Below, one piece after another: positions 17,389-28,709 of a DNA stretch of 64,000 nt; within the stretch, counting starts at the first letter, position 1, and every line of letters begins with the position of its first letter. Source of the DNA: Gordonia tangerina (GTDB lineage: Bacteria; Actinomycetota; Actinomycetes; Mycobacteriales; Mycobacteriaceae); NCBI RefSeq assembly GCF_021556435.1, contig NZ_JAKGCU010000020.1:31176-95175 (forward strand), in the 5' to 3' direction. Made by a program: the position numbers and the translations under genes. Below the pieces are notes generated by a model that was not told the origin of the DNA, did no database searches, and was given only the letters and a program-made list of their open reading frames with translations.

Positions 17389-18606
17389 TCATCGCCGGCG
17401 AAGCTCGGTCACCGCGGTGACCAGATCGGCGAGGTCGGCGACTGTCGCCGCCGGGAGCACGCGGTCGCAGTACGGCAGGGCGGCAGCCATGCCGCCCACG
17501 AGCGGCTCGTACCCGTCGGCACCGGCGCGCGGGTTGAGCCAGACCACCGCGAAGGTTCGGCGCGTTATCCGCGCCATCGCGCGTGTCATATGCGCCGGAT
17601 CGTCAGAATCCCAACCGTCGGAGGCAATCACGCAGATCGCTCCGCGCAGCGTCTGCCCGTGGCGGGAGGCGACCAGTGCCTGCAGGCTCGACGCGATCCG
17701 GGTTCCGCCGAATCGGTCGGTCACCTGCGCACTCGCCTTCTCGATGGCGTCGTCGACCGAGGAGCGGGCCAGCATCGGCGTCATCCGAGTCAGCGTGGTG
17801 CCGAACGCGAAGGTCTCGCCGCGTCCGTATCGCGTCAGTACACGCATGACGTGCAGGTAGGCGCTGGTGTAGGCCTGCATGGACGCAGACACGTCGCAGA
17901 TCATCACCACGCGGCGATCGCGCCACATCGCCCCGCGATAGACAACGTCGGCCAGCTCCCATCCGGTGTACCGGGAACGTGCCAATGTGGCGCGCAGGTC
18001 GATTCGCCTACCATCGACGCGCGTTCGTTCCCGACGCCCGCGTCGACGGGGCCACGTTGCGATCGCGCCGTCCAACCATGCCTCGACCTGCCGCAGTTGT
18101 GCGGTGTCCAACCGGTCGAAGGGCAGTCCGGAAATCGCTTCGATGGCGCTGGGACGAGGCACCCAGACCGGTGAACCATCGTCATCTCCGGCGGCCGACT
18201 CGTCGACGACCGACATGCGCGGCAGCGTCGCCCACGGCAACGTGTCTCCCGCACCCCCACGTCCGGCCGCATCCCTGGCAACCGGACGGTCCTGTTGCCC
18301 CGACCGAACCGTCGACCGACTGCGCATCGCGACCGGATCCAGCGAGAAGACCGCATCGTCGAACACCGCGGCGAACACGGCATCGAACGTCGACAGGTCG
18401 GATTGCCTACGCACCAGCGTGATCCGCATCGTCCAATACAGCTGCCGTCGATCCGACAGCACGGCTCGCCCCAGCACGTCGAGTGCGCGGCACAATACTG
18501 CGGCATCGGCGTGACCGACCGGCAGCCCCGCGGTTCGCAGCCGGTCGATGAAACCGGCCGCAAAAGCCGCCCGGTCGACATGCGCCACGATCGCCGCTCT
18601 GGTCAT
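17389..18606 (-). CDS. coxE: CoxE-like VWA domain protein
   Basis: A 405-residue protein from ATG 18606. Its C-terminal half is a von Willebrand factor A domain with the MIDAS motif DVSASMQ, then GETFAFGTTLTRMTPML and CVIASDGWDSDDP. With the adjacent MoxR/CoxD ATPase it forms the chaperone pair that, in Afipia (Oligotropha) carboxidovorans, is needed to mature the Cu-S-Mo centre of CO dehydrogenase. It is the last gene of the cox operon, 13 bases after coxD. Confidence 0.88.
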   Translation of the reverse strand: MTRAAIVAHVDRAAFAAGFIDRLRTAGLPVGHADAAVLCRALDVLGRAVLSDRRQLYWTMRITLVRRQSDLSTFDAVFAAVFDDAVFSLDPVAMRSRSTVRSGQQDRPVARDAAGRGGAGDTLPWATLPRMSVVDESAAGDDDGSPVWVPRPSAIEAISGLPFDRLDTAQLRQVEAWLDGAIATWPRRRGRRERTRVDGRRIDLRATLARSRYTGWELADVVYRGAMWRDRRVVMICDVSASMQAYTSAYLHVMRVLTRYGRGETFAFGTTLTRMTPMLARSSVDDAIEKASAQVTDRFGGTRIASSLQALVASRHGQTLRGAICVIASDGWDSDDPAHMTRAMARITRRTFAVVWLNPRAGADGYEPLVGGMAAALPYCDRVLPAATVADLADLVTAVTELRRR

Positions 18607-18619
18607 TCCGGGCGCCGTT

Positions 18620-19498
18620 TCAGAGCACGGAACCGTGTTCGAGCGCCGCCAGCAGCGTCTCGTGGTCGTCGGGCGTCTTGACCAGGGTGCCCAGCGTGGG
18701 CGCCACCGTGGTGGCGACCAACTCGGTGACACCGAGGGTGATCAGGGCCGACACCCAGTCGATCGCCTCGGCGATACCCGGCGGCTTGTCGAGGTCGAGT
18801 TCCCGCACCCGACCGACGAACACCGACGCGTCTTCCAGCAGGGGTGCCGAGGCGCCGGACACCGTGCGCCGCAAGATCGCGACCACCTGCGCCGCACCGG
18901 GATAGACGATCCAGTGATAGAGGCAGCGCCGCCGCAACGCCTCGTGGAGCTCACGACTGCGGTTGGATGTCAGCACCACCAGCGGCCGACGCTGCGCCCG
19001 GATGGTGCCGAGTTCCGGCACGGTGACCGCGCCCTCACCGAGGAACTCGAACAGCAATGCCTCGAATTCATCGTCGGCGCGGTCGATCTCGTCGATCAGC
19101 AGAACCGGCGGGCGGGCTCCGCGGTGCCGGATCGCCGCCAACAGCGGCCGTTCCGAGAGAAACTCGGGCGCATACAGATCCGCGTCGGAGAAATCCTGAC
19201 CCCGCGACTCCGCCATCTTGATGGCCAGCAGTTGACGCTGATAGTTCCATTCGTACAGGGCGTCGTGGGCCGCCAGCCCCTCATAACACTGCAGGCGGAT
19301 CAGGTCGGTGTCCAGGGCGGTGGCCAGTGCGGTCGCCGCCGACGTCTTACCCACCCCCGGTTCACCTTCCAGCAGGATCGGCATCTGCAGCGACGTCGCC
19401 AGGAAAAGCGCAGTCGCCAGACCTTCGTCGGCGAGATAATCCACGGCATCGAGGTGGCGCGCGACGTCGTCGGCCGAGGAGAACAACGGCGACGTCAT
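18620..19498 (-). CDS. coxD: CoxD-like MoxR-family AAA+ ATPase
   Basis: A 292-residue AAA+ protein. Walker A is GEPGVGKT (residues 45-52), Walker B VLLIDE (132-137), sensor 1 TSNRSREL, and the arginine-finger region LRRRCLYHWI. ATG 19498 overlaps the stop of the upstream XdhC-like gene as ATGA, so longer in-frame starts are rejected. CoxD works with CoxE to insert sulfur and copper into the molybdenum cofactor site of CO dehydrogenase; the assignment follows from family plus operon position. Confidence 0.9.
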   Translation of the reverse strand: MTSPLFSSADDVARHLDAVDYLADEGLATALFLATSLQMPILLEGEPGVGKTSAATALATALDTDLIRLQCYEGLAAHDALYEWNYQRQLLAIKMAESRGQDFSDADLYAPEFLSERPLLAAIRHRGARPPVLLIDEIDRADDEFEALLFEFLGEGAVTVPELGTIRAQRRPLVVLTSNRSRELHEALRRRCLYHWIVYPGAAQVVAILRRTVSGASAPLLEDASVFVGRVRELDLDKPPGIAEAIDWVSALITLGVTELVATTVAPTLGTLVKTPDDHETLLAALEHGSVL

Positions 19499-20445
19499 CG
19501 AGCCGCCTGCAACCCACCCGCCGACCGCGCGACGAAGGTGTCCCGACATCCTTTGCAGCAGAACCAATGTGAGCCGGAATCGTCGTCATACTCGATGGTA
19601 TCGGCGGACACCATCACGGTCATCCCGCAGATCGGGTCGACCTCGCGTCGAGGCTCGACTACAGCTGGGGCATCCTCGGGTGCGCCGGTGCCGGCCAGAC
19701 CGTCGCGCCGAATGGCCGCCACCACCGCAGCCAGCACCGACAGCGCAATCTCCGGCGGCGTGCGTGCACCGATGTCGAGGCCGACCGGGGTGTGCACGCA
19801 TGCACGGTCGGTCACCGACAGATCCATCGCGTCGAGTACCGTTGCGCCGCGCCTCACGCTTGCCACCAGTCCGACGAACGGCACGTGGTGATCAAGTGCC
19901 GTGCGGATCGCCGCGGCCTCATCACCGCCGTGACTGGCGATGATCGAGGCCACCACCCCATGGGGTTCGGTGAACTCCCACACGCCGGCGGCTTCCTGGT
20001 CCACCCGGCTCACCGCCCAACCCAGCAACCGGGCCTGGTCGACGATGGCCAACGCGATCGGCTTGTCCCCGACGACCTGAATGATCGGGGTGGGCACCAC
20101 CGGTTGGATGAAGATCTCCAGCGCACCCCCGGACAGACATGGGTTGACCGCGACCCGCGCGCCAGAGGTCTCCGGATACGTCTCGGCGCCTTCGGGCAGA
20201 ACCCGCAGCAGGACCCCTTCACCGGCGGCGATCGAGTCGACGGCACTCTGGCGCACCGATTCGACCGCGCACTGGCCGCCCACGAATCCGAACATCTCTC
20301 CGTCCGCCATCACCAACGCCTGGTCGCCCGCCCGGGCCGATGTCGGCGGCTGCGCCCGCACCACGGTGGCGCGCGCGAACGGTCTGCGCCGATCGGTGAG
20401 GTCGGCGGCCATCTCGTCCAGCGATCTGCCGTGTTCGGATGTCAT
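19495..20445 (-). CDS. XdhC/CoxF-like maturation protein with C-terminal YHS domain
   Basis: A 316-residue protein. Residues ~15-80 match the XdhC/CoxI domain (FVGGQCAVESVRQ). A Rossmann-like XdhC C-domain follows (AIVDQARLLGWAVSRVDQEA, then HGGDEAAAIRTALDHHVPFV). The last ~45 residues form a YHS module, DPICGMTVMVSADTIEYDDD followed by HWFCCKGCRDTFVA, with three clustered Cys residues able to bind a metal. XdhC proteins deliver sulfurated molybdenum cofactor to molybdenum hydroxylases. A fused YHS domain, often found with copper proteins, fits an enzyme with a Cu-Mo centre. It lies between coxL and coxD, 21 bases after coxL. Confidence 0.87.
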   Translation of the reverse strand: MTSEHGRSLDEMAADLTDRRRPFARATVVRAQPPTSARAGDQALVMADGEMFGFVGGQCAVESVRQSAVDSIAAGEGVLLRVLPEGAETYPETSGARVAVNPCLSGGALEIFIQPVVPTPIIQVVGDKPIALAIVDQARLLGWAVSRVDQEAAGVWEFTEPHGVVASIIASHGGDEAAAIRTALDHHVPFVGLVASVRRGATVLDAMDLSVTDRACVHTPVGLDIGARTPPEIALSVLAAVVAAIRRDGLAGTGAPEDAPAVVEPRREVDPICGMTVMVSADTIEYDDDSGSHWFCCKGCRDTFVARSAGGLQAAR

Positions 20446-20466
20446 GCTGCTCCTGTCGTCACGATC

Positions 20467-22874
<2,408 letters not shown>

Positions 22875-22878
<4 letters not shown>

Positions 22879-23402
22879 CGAAGTGCCTCTTCCGCAACGT
22901 CATCGGCGGCCGATGCCTCACTCGTGCCGTCGGGTTGGTGTGCGGCCCCGTGCTGTGCGGCCCACTGCACCGATCGCACGATCGTGGTGTAGCCGGTGCA
23001 GCGGCAGATCTGTCCGCTGATCGCCTCCCGGATCTCGTGCTCGGTGGGATTCGGGTTCTCGTCGAGCAGTGCGCGGGTCGTCATCAGCATGCCGGGTGTG
23101 CAGAATCCGCATTGCAGCCCATGACATTCCATGAATCCCTGCTGCAGCGGATCCAGCGTGGTGCCCTGTTCGAGCCCCTCCACGGTCCGCACCTCGTGAC
23201 CGCCGGCCATCGCGGCAAGCATCGTGCACGACTTCACCGGCTGTCCGTCGACCTGCACCACGCAGGTCCCGCAGTTGCTGGTGTCGCAGCCCCAGTGAGT
23301 GCCGGTGAGGGCGAGGTGGTCGCGCAGGAAGTGAACGAGCAGCAGGCGCGGCTCGATGTCGCGGGTCACCGACTCGCCGTTGACGGTCATCGTCACTTGC
23401 AT
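22875..23402 (-). CDS. coxS: CO dehydrogenase small subunit, [2Fe-2S]
   Basis: A 175-residue iron-sulfur subunit. The N-terminal plant-type cluster is bound by Cys39, Cys44, Cys47 ([10 protein letters not shown]) and Cys59; the C-terminal cluster by Cys98, Cys101, Cys133 and Cys135 (CGFCTPGM and CRCTGY). ATG 23402 is chosen because the conserved domain begins there ([11 protein letters not shown]); the frame extends ~80 codons further upstream without family similarity. It carries electrons from the Mo-Cu site in CoxL to FAD in CoxM. It overlaps coxL by 4 bases and follows coxM by 52. Confidence 0.93.
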
Positions 23403-23454
23403 CGGATTCTCCTTGCCGGTCGGCATCTTTCGCGGATTCGGGATGGGCGGGTGA

Positions 23455-24345
23455 TCAGGTGGCCGGGGTCGATGCCTCGACCCCGAGTCGTTGCGCGCTG
23501 CGGCGCAGGGCTCGTGCAGTGAGTTCGGCCGCGAGATGGCGTTTGTAGTCGACGGTGCCCCGACCGTCGGCGGCCGGATCACAGGCCTGCGCGGCGACCT
23601 CACCTGCCTGCCGCCAAGTCTGCTCAGTCGGGTCCGCGCCACGCAGCGCCTCGGAGATCGCCGGGATGTCGGTGGTGTTGGCGCCGACCGCGGTCAGGCC
23701 GACGCGGGCGTCGGCAATGGTGCCGTCGGTCAGCCACAGCGCGGCACCCGCGGCGACCACCGCCCAATCCCCCGCGCGTCGCTCGACCTTCTCATATGCG
23801 CTGGCGCCGCCCGGCCGGACCGGAACCCGCACCTCGGTGAGCATTTCGTTCTGTTCGACGGCGGTCTCGTAGGGGCCGCGATGGAAGTCCGCCATGCTGA
23901 TCACCCGCTCCCCGTCGGAGCCTCGGATCACGCAGCGTGCATCAAGGGTGGAGCACACACTCGACAGATCCTCCGACGGGTCTGCCTGACACAGTGATCC
24001 GCCGAGGGTGCCGCGATTACGGACCACCGGGTCGGCAATCACCCGCTCGGCGTCGCGGAAGATCGGGAAGGTGTCGAACAGTGGTTCGCTGGCCAGCAGT
24101 TCGTGGTGTCGGGTCATCGCGCCGATGCGTACATCGTCGTCGGTGAACCGGATGTAGCCGAGTTCGTCGTGCAGATCGTTGATGTCGATCAGGTACTCGG
24201 GTGTCGCGAGCCGGAGTTTCATCATCGGCAGCAGACTGTGCCCTCCGGCGATCAGGCGGGCTTCGTCGCCCAGCTGGCCGAGGAGTCCGATGGCGTGATC
24301 GACGCTGGTCGCGCGCTCGTATTCGAACGGTGCCGGTACCTGCAT
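23455..24345 (-). CDS. coxM: CO dehydrogenase medium subunit, FAD-binding
   Basis: A 296-residue FAD subunit of the molybdenum hydroxylase family: an N-terminal FAD fold with [15 protein letters not shown] (about residues 33-47), then [17 protein letters not shown] for FAD diphosphate binding, and a C-terminal CO-dehydrogenase flavoprotein domain. The order coxM-coxS-coxL is that of known form I clusters. It passes electrons from CoxS towards the quinone pool. It is 53 bases downstream of a second XdhC-like gene. Confidence 0.93.
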   Translation of the reverse strand: MQVPAPFEYERATSVDHAIGLLGQLGDEARLIAGGHSLLPMMKLRLATPEYLIDINDLHDELGYIRFTDDDVRIGAMTRHHELLASEPLFDTFPIFRDAERVIADPVVRNRGTLGGSLCQADPSEDLSSVCSTLDARCVIRGSDGERVISMADFHRGPYETAVEQNEMLTEVRVPVRPGGASAYEKVERRAGDWAVVAAGAALWLTDGTIADARVGLTAVGANTTDIPAISEALRGADPTEQTWRQAGEVAAQACDPAADGRGTVDYKRHLAAELTARALRRSAQRLGVEASTPAT

Positions 24346-24398
24346 GATGACTCCTCTGCTGTGATCGGGGGATCGTCCGATCGGCCGGGTCTACCCGG

Positions 24399-25559
24399 TC
24401 ATCCGCCCACTCTCGTCGGGTCCGGCTGGATCCGGCTGATGCCTGGATGGATGTGATCGGTGAGGTTGGTCAGGGTGACCCCGGTTCCGCCGCGCCGAAC
24501 CGCGATGATCTCGGCCATGATCGACACCGCGGTCTCGGCCGGGGTGCGACCGCCGAGGTCGAGTCCGATCGGTGAGTGCAGGCGGGCGAGAGCGGCGTCG
24601 GTGGCGCCCTCCTCACGAAGCCGACGCATGCGGTCGTCGTGGGTGCGCCGGGATCCCATGGCGCCGATGTAGACACCCTCGGGCGACTCGAACGCGGCCT
24701 GCAGGGCCGGGACGTCGAACTTGGGGTCGTGGGTCAGCACGCAGATCGCGGTGCGCGAATCGATCCGGCCGGCAGCCATCTCGGCGCGCAGATAGCGATG
24801 TGGCCAGTCGACGACCACCTCGTGCGCGGCCGGGAAACGGGCCGGCGTGGCGAACACCGGGCGAGCGTCGCACACCGTCACGTGATAGCCGAGTGCGGCT
24901 CCGGCATGCGCGAGGGCGGCGGCGTAGTCGACGGCCCCGAAAACGATCAGGCGTGGCGAGGGCGCCATGCTGTTGACGAACACGGCGATGCCGTCGCCGG
25001 TGCGCAGACCCTGCGGGCCGTAGCGCAGGATCGAGGTCTCCCCCAGGTCCAGCAAGCCTCGCGCGTCCTGGACGACGACCCGATCGAGCTCGGGTTCACC
25101 GAGACTGCCCCGGGCGCGCTCCGGTGCGATGGTCAGGTGCGCCCCGACCGGCACGTCCGGCTGATCGCTGGATGTCACCGTCGCGACGGCCACAGGCCGT
25201 CGGGCATCGACGGCGGCGCCGATCTCGTCGAGGTCGGGCCAGGTCTCGCGGGAGACCGGCTCGCAGAAGACGTCGATGGTGCCACCGCAGGTGAGACCAA
25301 CGGCGAACGCGTCGTCATCGGCGATCCCATACCGCTCGGTCTGCGCCGTCCCGGACTCGACGACGTCACCGGCGAGTTCGTACACCGCACCTTCGACGCA
25401 CCCGCCGGACACCGAGCCGATCACCCCGCCGTCGGCCAGGCGGGCCGTCGCCGCCCCCGGTTGCCGTGGCGCCGACCCGTAGGTGGCGACGACGGTCGTC
25501 AGCCCGACCGTCTCCCCGTTGCGCCAGCGCTCCACGAGTGTGGGCAAGACGTCTCGCAT
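24399..25559 (-). CDS. XdhC/CoxI-family molybdenum enzyme maturation protein
   Basis: A 386-residue full-length XdhC protein: an N-terminal XdhC/CoxI domain (GSAPRQPGAATARLADGGVI, then SVSGGCVEGAVYEL) and a C-terminal Rossmann domain (RLIVFGAVDYAAALAHAGAA, then YIGAMGSRRTHDDRM and GLDLGGRTPAETAVS). ATG 25559 has GAGG 7 bases upstream; GTG 25565 is the alternative. It is the first gene of the operon. XdhC proteins bind the molybdenum cofactor and promote its sulfuration before insertion. Two different XdhC paralogues in one cox operon (see 19495-20445) suggest divided roles. Confidence 0.9.
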   Translation of the reverse strand: MRDVLPTLVERWRNGETVGLTTVVATYGSAPRQPGAATARLADGGVIGSVSGGCVEGAVYELAGDVVESGTAQTERYGIADDDAFAVGLTCGGTIDVFCEPVSRETWPDLDEIGAAVDARRPVAVATVTSSDQPDVPVGAHLTIAPERARGSLGEPELDRVVVQDARGLLDLGETSILRYGPQGLRTGDGIAVFVNSMAPSPRLIVFGAVDYAAALAHAGAALGYHVTVCDARPVFATPARFPAAHEVVVDWPHRYLRAEMAAGRIDSRTAICVLTHDPKFDVPALQAAFESPEGVYIGAMGSRRTHDDRMRRLREEGATDAALARLHSPIGLDLGGRTPAETAVSIMAEIIAVRRGGTGVTLTNLTDHIHPGISRIQPDPTRVGG

Positions 25560-25708
25560 AGACACATCCTCGACTCTGCGGACACGCCACTGTGTCCGAC
25601 ATCACACCATGGTGACCATTCTCAGTTTGCGCCGGATCGGCCGGGCGTCAAGACGAAACTCAGTAATCGCTGAGGTTAGGTCGCCCTACCCGACCTCCCG
25701 CTTGCAGA

Positions 25709-26185
25709 TCAGCGTTGTGATGCGAGGGTGTCGAGCAGTCGATCGACGAACGCCACCTGCGCCGGATTGAGTTTCACCCGCGCCGTCTCCGGGTCCACCC
25801 ATTCAGCCCGATCCACCTCCGGAAAGCTCTGAAGCTTCCCCGACCTCGGTGGCCACACCATCTCGAAGCTGTTGCTGACGACGGTCGAGCTGTCGATGTC
25901 ACCTTCCACGGCGAACGCAGCGACCACTTTCCCACTGGCCTGGGTGACGTCGCCGAGTTCGATGACCGGGCCGGCCGGTGCCGGCGACCCGATCTCCTCG
26001 GCGAACTCGCGCCGGGCGGTCGTCTCAGGTTCCTCATCCGGTTCCAGCAATCCCTTCGGGATCGTCCACGCGCCGTCGTCCTTGCGCGCCCACAGCGGCC
26101 CGCCGGGGTGGGCGATCAGGATCTCGACGTCGCCGCCGCGGCGGCGGTACAGCAGGAGCCCGGCACTTCGGCGGCGACTGACCAT
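25709..26185 (-). CDS. Nudix hydrolase
   Basis: A 158-residue protein with a complete Nudix box, G-x5-E-x7-REFAEEIG, within GLLEPDEEPETTARREFA and EEIGSP (about residues 45-67). Upstream, WTIPKG is typical of the fold. Such enzymes hydrolyse nucleoside diphosphates linked to another group; the substrate is not deducible. It is divergent from the NCS2 permease gene, 115 bases away, and 149 bases upstream of the cox operon on the same strand. Confidence 0.9.
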   Translation of the reverse strand: MVSRRRSAGLLLYRRRGGDVEILIAHPGGPLWARKDDGAWTIPKGLLEPDEEPETTARREFAEEIGSPAPAGPVIELGDVTQASGKVVAAFAVEGDIDSSTVVSNSFEMVWPPRSGKLQSFPEVDRAEWVDPETARVKLNPAQVAFVDRLLDTLASQR

Positions 26186-26300
26186 CGCACCATTGTGCCC
26201 GGCCCGGCGGGGTGTGACTGTGGCCGATATATTTTCGCGGAAACACGGCCGTCACATGTCGGCGCACTGTCCGAAACGTCCGGCTCGTAAACATCTGCGT

Positions 26301-28004
26301 ATGGCGGTTCTCGACCCGATCAGGCGCGGCAAGACCACAGCTCACCCGGTGGACGAGATACCGCCGTTGGCCAAGCTGCTGCCGTTGGGCATACAGCACG
26401 TGCTGGCGATGTATGCGGGCGCCGTGGCCGTACCGCTGATCGTGGGTGGCGCGATGGTCAGCGCGGGCCAACTCGAGCAGGGCGACATCGTCCACCTGAT
26501 CATGGCCGACCTGTTCGTCGCCGGCATAGCGACGATCCTGCAGGCGGTCGGCTTCTGGCGTTTCGGGGTGCGGCTGCCGCTCATGCAGGGCGTCACCTTC
26601 GCCGCTGTCGGGCCGATGATCACCATCGGCCAGGCCCACGGCATCACCGCGATCTACGGTTCGGTGATCTGTTGCGGGTTGTTCATGATACTCGCCGCAC
26701 CCGTCGTCGGAAAGCTGATCCGCTTCTTCCCGCCCCTGGTCACCGGCACGATCATCCTCATCATCGGCGTCTCCCTGATGCGGGTGGCTGCCGGGTGGTT
26801 CGGTGGCGGTACCGCCACCGGCGAGGACTTCGGCGAACCGAAGGCCATCGCGTTCGGCTTCTTCACCCTCGCGGTGATCATCGCGCTCGAACGGTTCGGA
26901 CCCGAACCCATCAAGCGGGTGTCGGTGCTCATCGGTCTGGTCATCGGCACGCTGGTGTCGCTGCCGTTCGGGATGGCCAACTGGGACGCCGTCGGCGAGA
27001 ACCCGTGGATCGGCATTCCGCAACCCTTCCAGTTCGGGATGCCGACGTTCGAGATCTCCTCGATCATCGCCTTGATCATCGTTGCGTTGGTGATCATGAC
27101 CGAGACCACCGGCGACATCGTGGCCGTCGGTGAGATCGTCGACAAGAAGATCACCCCGCAGAAACTGGCCGACGGGATGCGCGCTGACGGACTGGGCACG
27201 GTCCTCGGCGGCGTATTCAACACCTTCCCGTACACGGCGTTCGCGCAGAACGTCGGGCTCGTCGCCATCACCGGCGTCAAGACCCGGCATGTGGCGACCT
27301 GTGCGGGCATCATCCTGGTCATCCTGGGGCTGCTGCCGAAGATGGCCGCCATCGTCGAGGGCATCCCCATGCCGGTGCTCGGCGGCGCCGGTGTCGCACT
27401 GTTCGGCATGGTCGCCGCCAGCGGTGTGCGAACCCTCAGCAAGGTCAAGTTCAACAACACCAACGTGCTGGTCGTGGCCATCTCGGTGGGTGTGGCGATG
27501 CTGACCGAGGCCAAGCTGTATTACACCAACCGCGACCTCGGCGACGCGCCGGTCAACGTGTCGCTGGACCTGTATCACCAGTTCCCGGATTGGTTCCAGA
27601 CCATTTTCCACTCCGGCATCTCCGCGGGCGCACTGACGGCGATCCTGCTGAATCTGCTGCTCAACACCAGAAGCACCTCACCCGACCCGGCTGATTACCA
27701 CAACACCGGTGAGATCGAGGTGGTCACCAAGGACGGCCTGGGTCTGTCGGCAGGCGACACGATGGGCGCCGCGGCCTTCGATCCCCGCGACGCGCTGGCC
27801 GCCGCCAACCCGGACAGCCCACCGGAGACGCTGCGGTACCTGGCCGAACACGACCCCGATCTGCACCAGTTCATCATCACCAACCCGGCCGCGCCGAAAG
27901 ACCTGTGTGCCTGGATCAAGGAGCAGGGCGATCCCAAGGTGCTACGGCTGATCGAGAGCTGGGACTCGCACACCGACGGCGGATTCTCCCGGCGCGGATC
28001 CTGA
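26301..28004 (+). CDS. NCS2 xanthine/uracil-type permease with C-terminal LRV-like extension
   Basis: A 567-residue protein. Residues ~20-455 form a 12-14 helix nucleobase:cation symporter-2 unit (LPLGIQHVLAMYAGAVAVPL, GVTFAAVGPMI, MTETTGDIVAVGE, NTFPYTAFAQNVGLVAITGV). Beyond the last helix is a ~110-residue soluble tail. Its end, about residues 492-555, reads DPRDALAAANPDSPPETLRY then LAEHDPDLHQFIITNPAAPK, resembling the leucine-rich variant (LRV) repeats of actinobacterial proteins. Such a tail is not usual for this transporter. ATG 26301 is preferred over an upstream in-frame ATG at 26256. The transported base is not certain. Confidence 0.87.
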   Translation: MAVLDPIRRGKTTAHPVDEIPPLAKLLPLGIQHVLAMYAGAVAVPLIVGGAMVSAGQLEQGDIVHLIMADLFVAGIATILQAVGFWRFGVRLPLMQGVTFAAVGPMITIGQAHGITAIYGSVICCGLFMILAAPVVGKLIRFFPPLVTGTIILIIGVSLMRVAAGWFGGGTATGEDFGEPKAIAFGFFTLAVIIALERFGPEPIKRVSVLIGLVIGTLVSLPFGMANWDAVGENPWIGIPQPFQFGMPTFEISSIIALIIVALVIMTETTGDIVAVGEIVDKKITPQKLADGMRADGLGTVLGGVFNTFPYTAFAQNVGLVAITGVKTRHVATCAGIILVILGLLPKMAAIVEGIPMPVLGGAGVALFGMVAASGVRTLSKVKFNNTNVLVVAISVGVAMLTEAKLYYTNRDLGDAPVNVSLDLYHQFPDWFQTIFHSGISAGALTAILLNLLLNTRSTSPDPADYHNTGEIEVVTKDGLGLSAGDTMGAAAFDPRDALAAANPDSPPETLRYLAEHDPDLHQFIITNPAAPKDLCAWIKEQGDPKVLRLIESWDSHTDGGFSRRGS

Positions 28005-28037
28005 TCGGTCGAGCACAACTCGGTTTATCGTTTAGTC

Positions 28038-28274
28038 ATGTCCGACAGCCCCCGCCATGATCATCAGCCGGCCGACGCCCTCATCGACGACGACCCAGAC
28101 CAGCCGCACGAGTATCCGCACGACTCGACGTTCGCCTTCGGTGACGCCAAGCCCATCGGGGAAACCGATCGCATCGCGCGTGAGAAGGCCATCTACGAAG
28201 CGGCCCGGCATGGCAACGACCTGAACCGTGGCCATGCGCTCGGTGGCACCGACGGGTCCACCGAGGGCCAGTAG
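28038..28274 (+). CDS. Small hydrophilic protein, unknown function
   Basis: A 78-residue acidic, His/Asp-rich protein (MSDSPRHDHQPADALIDDDP; FGDAKPIGETDRIAREKAIY) with no membrane segment. The stop TAG at 28272-28274 is immediately followed by the ATG of the VOC gene, indicating translational coupling. I recognise no domain; it resembles short conserved actinobacterial hypothetical proteins. Confidence 0.6.
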   Translation: MSDSPRHDHQPADALIDDDPDQPHEYPHDSTFAFGDAKPIGETDRIAREKAIYEAARHGNDLNRGHALGGTDGSTEGQ

Positions 28275-28661
28275 ATGGAGGTACTGAGCAGCCGAATTCT
28301 GCTGCGTTCGGCCGATCCCGAACGCCTGACCGCGTTCTATCGCGATCAGTTGAAACTGGCCGTGGCCCGCGAGTATCCGGGCGGAGTGGTCTTCCACGCC
28401 GGCACCGGTTATATCGAGGTACCCGCACACATGAGCGACCAGGTGGCGACCGGCGGGGGCGCCGACGCCATGCTCTGGCTGCAGGTACGTGACGCGGCGG
28501 CCGCCACGGACGAGTTGCGGGCCGCCGACGTCCCGATCGTGCGGGAGGCACGCACCGAGCCGTGGGGTCTGATCGAGATGCATGTGCGCGACCCCGACGA
28601 CCGTCGGATCATCATCGTGGAGGTACCTGCCGATCACCCGCTGCGACGGGACACCCGGTGA
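28275..28661 (+). CDS. VOC (glyoxalase/bleomycin resistance) family protein
   Basis: A 128-residue protein made of two beta-alpha-beta-beta-beta modules: SRILLRSADPERLTAFYRDQ at the start and WGLIEMHVRDPDDRRIIIVE at the end. The Glu in IEVPAH and the terminal Glu could be metal ligands. It starts directly after the small hydrophilic gene. The activity is not predictable; the superfamily includes glyoxalases, dioxygenases and antibiotic-binding proteins. Confidence 0.85.
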   Translation: MEVLSSRILLRSADPERLTAFYRDQLKLAVAREYPGGVVFHAGTGYIEVPAHMSDQVATGGGADAMLWLQVRDAAAATDELRAADVPIVREARTEPWGLIEMHVRDPDDRRIIIVEVPADHPLRRDTR

Positions 28662-28709
28662 CGGCTGCTCCCCGATCGGTGACCGTTGGCCCGTGACAGA
28701 CTGGACCGC

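Noticed and set aside
26034..27611. 525-codon antisense frame opposite the NCS2 permease.
   Set aside because: Very rich in Asp, His, Gly and Arg with no fold; a shadow of a membrane-protein gene.
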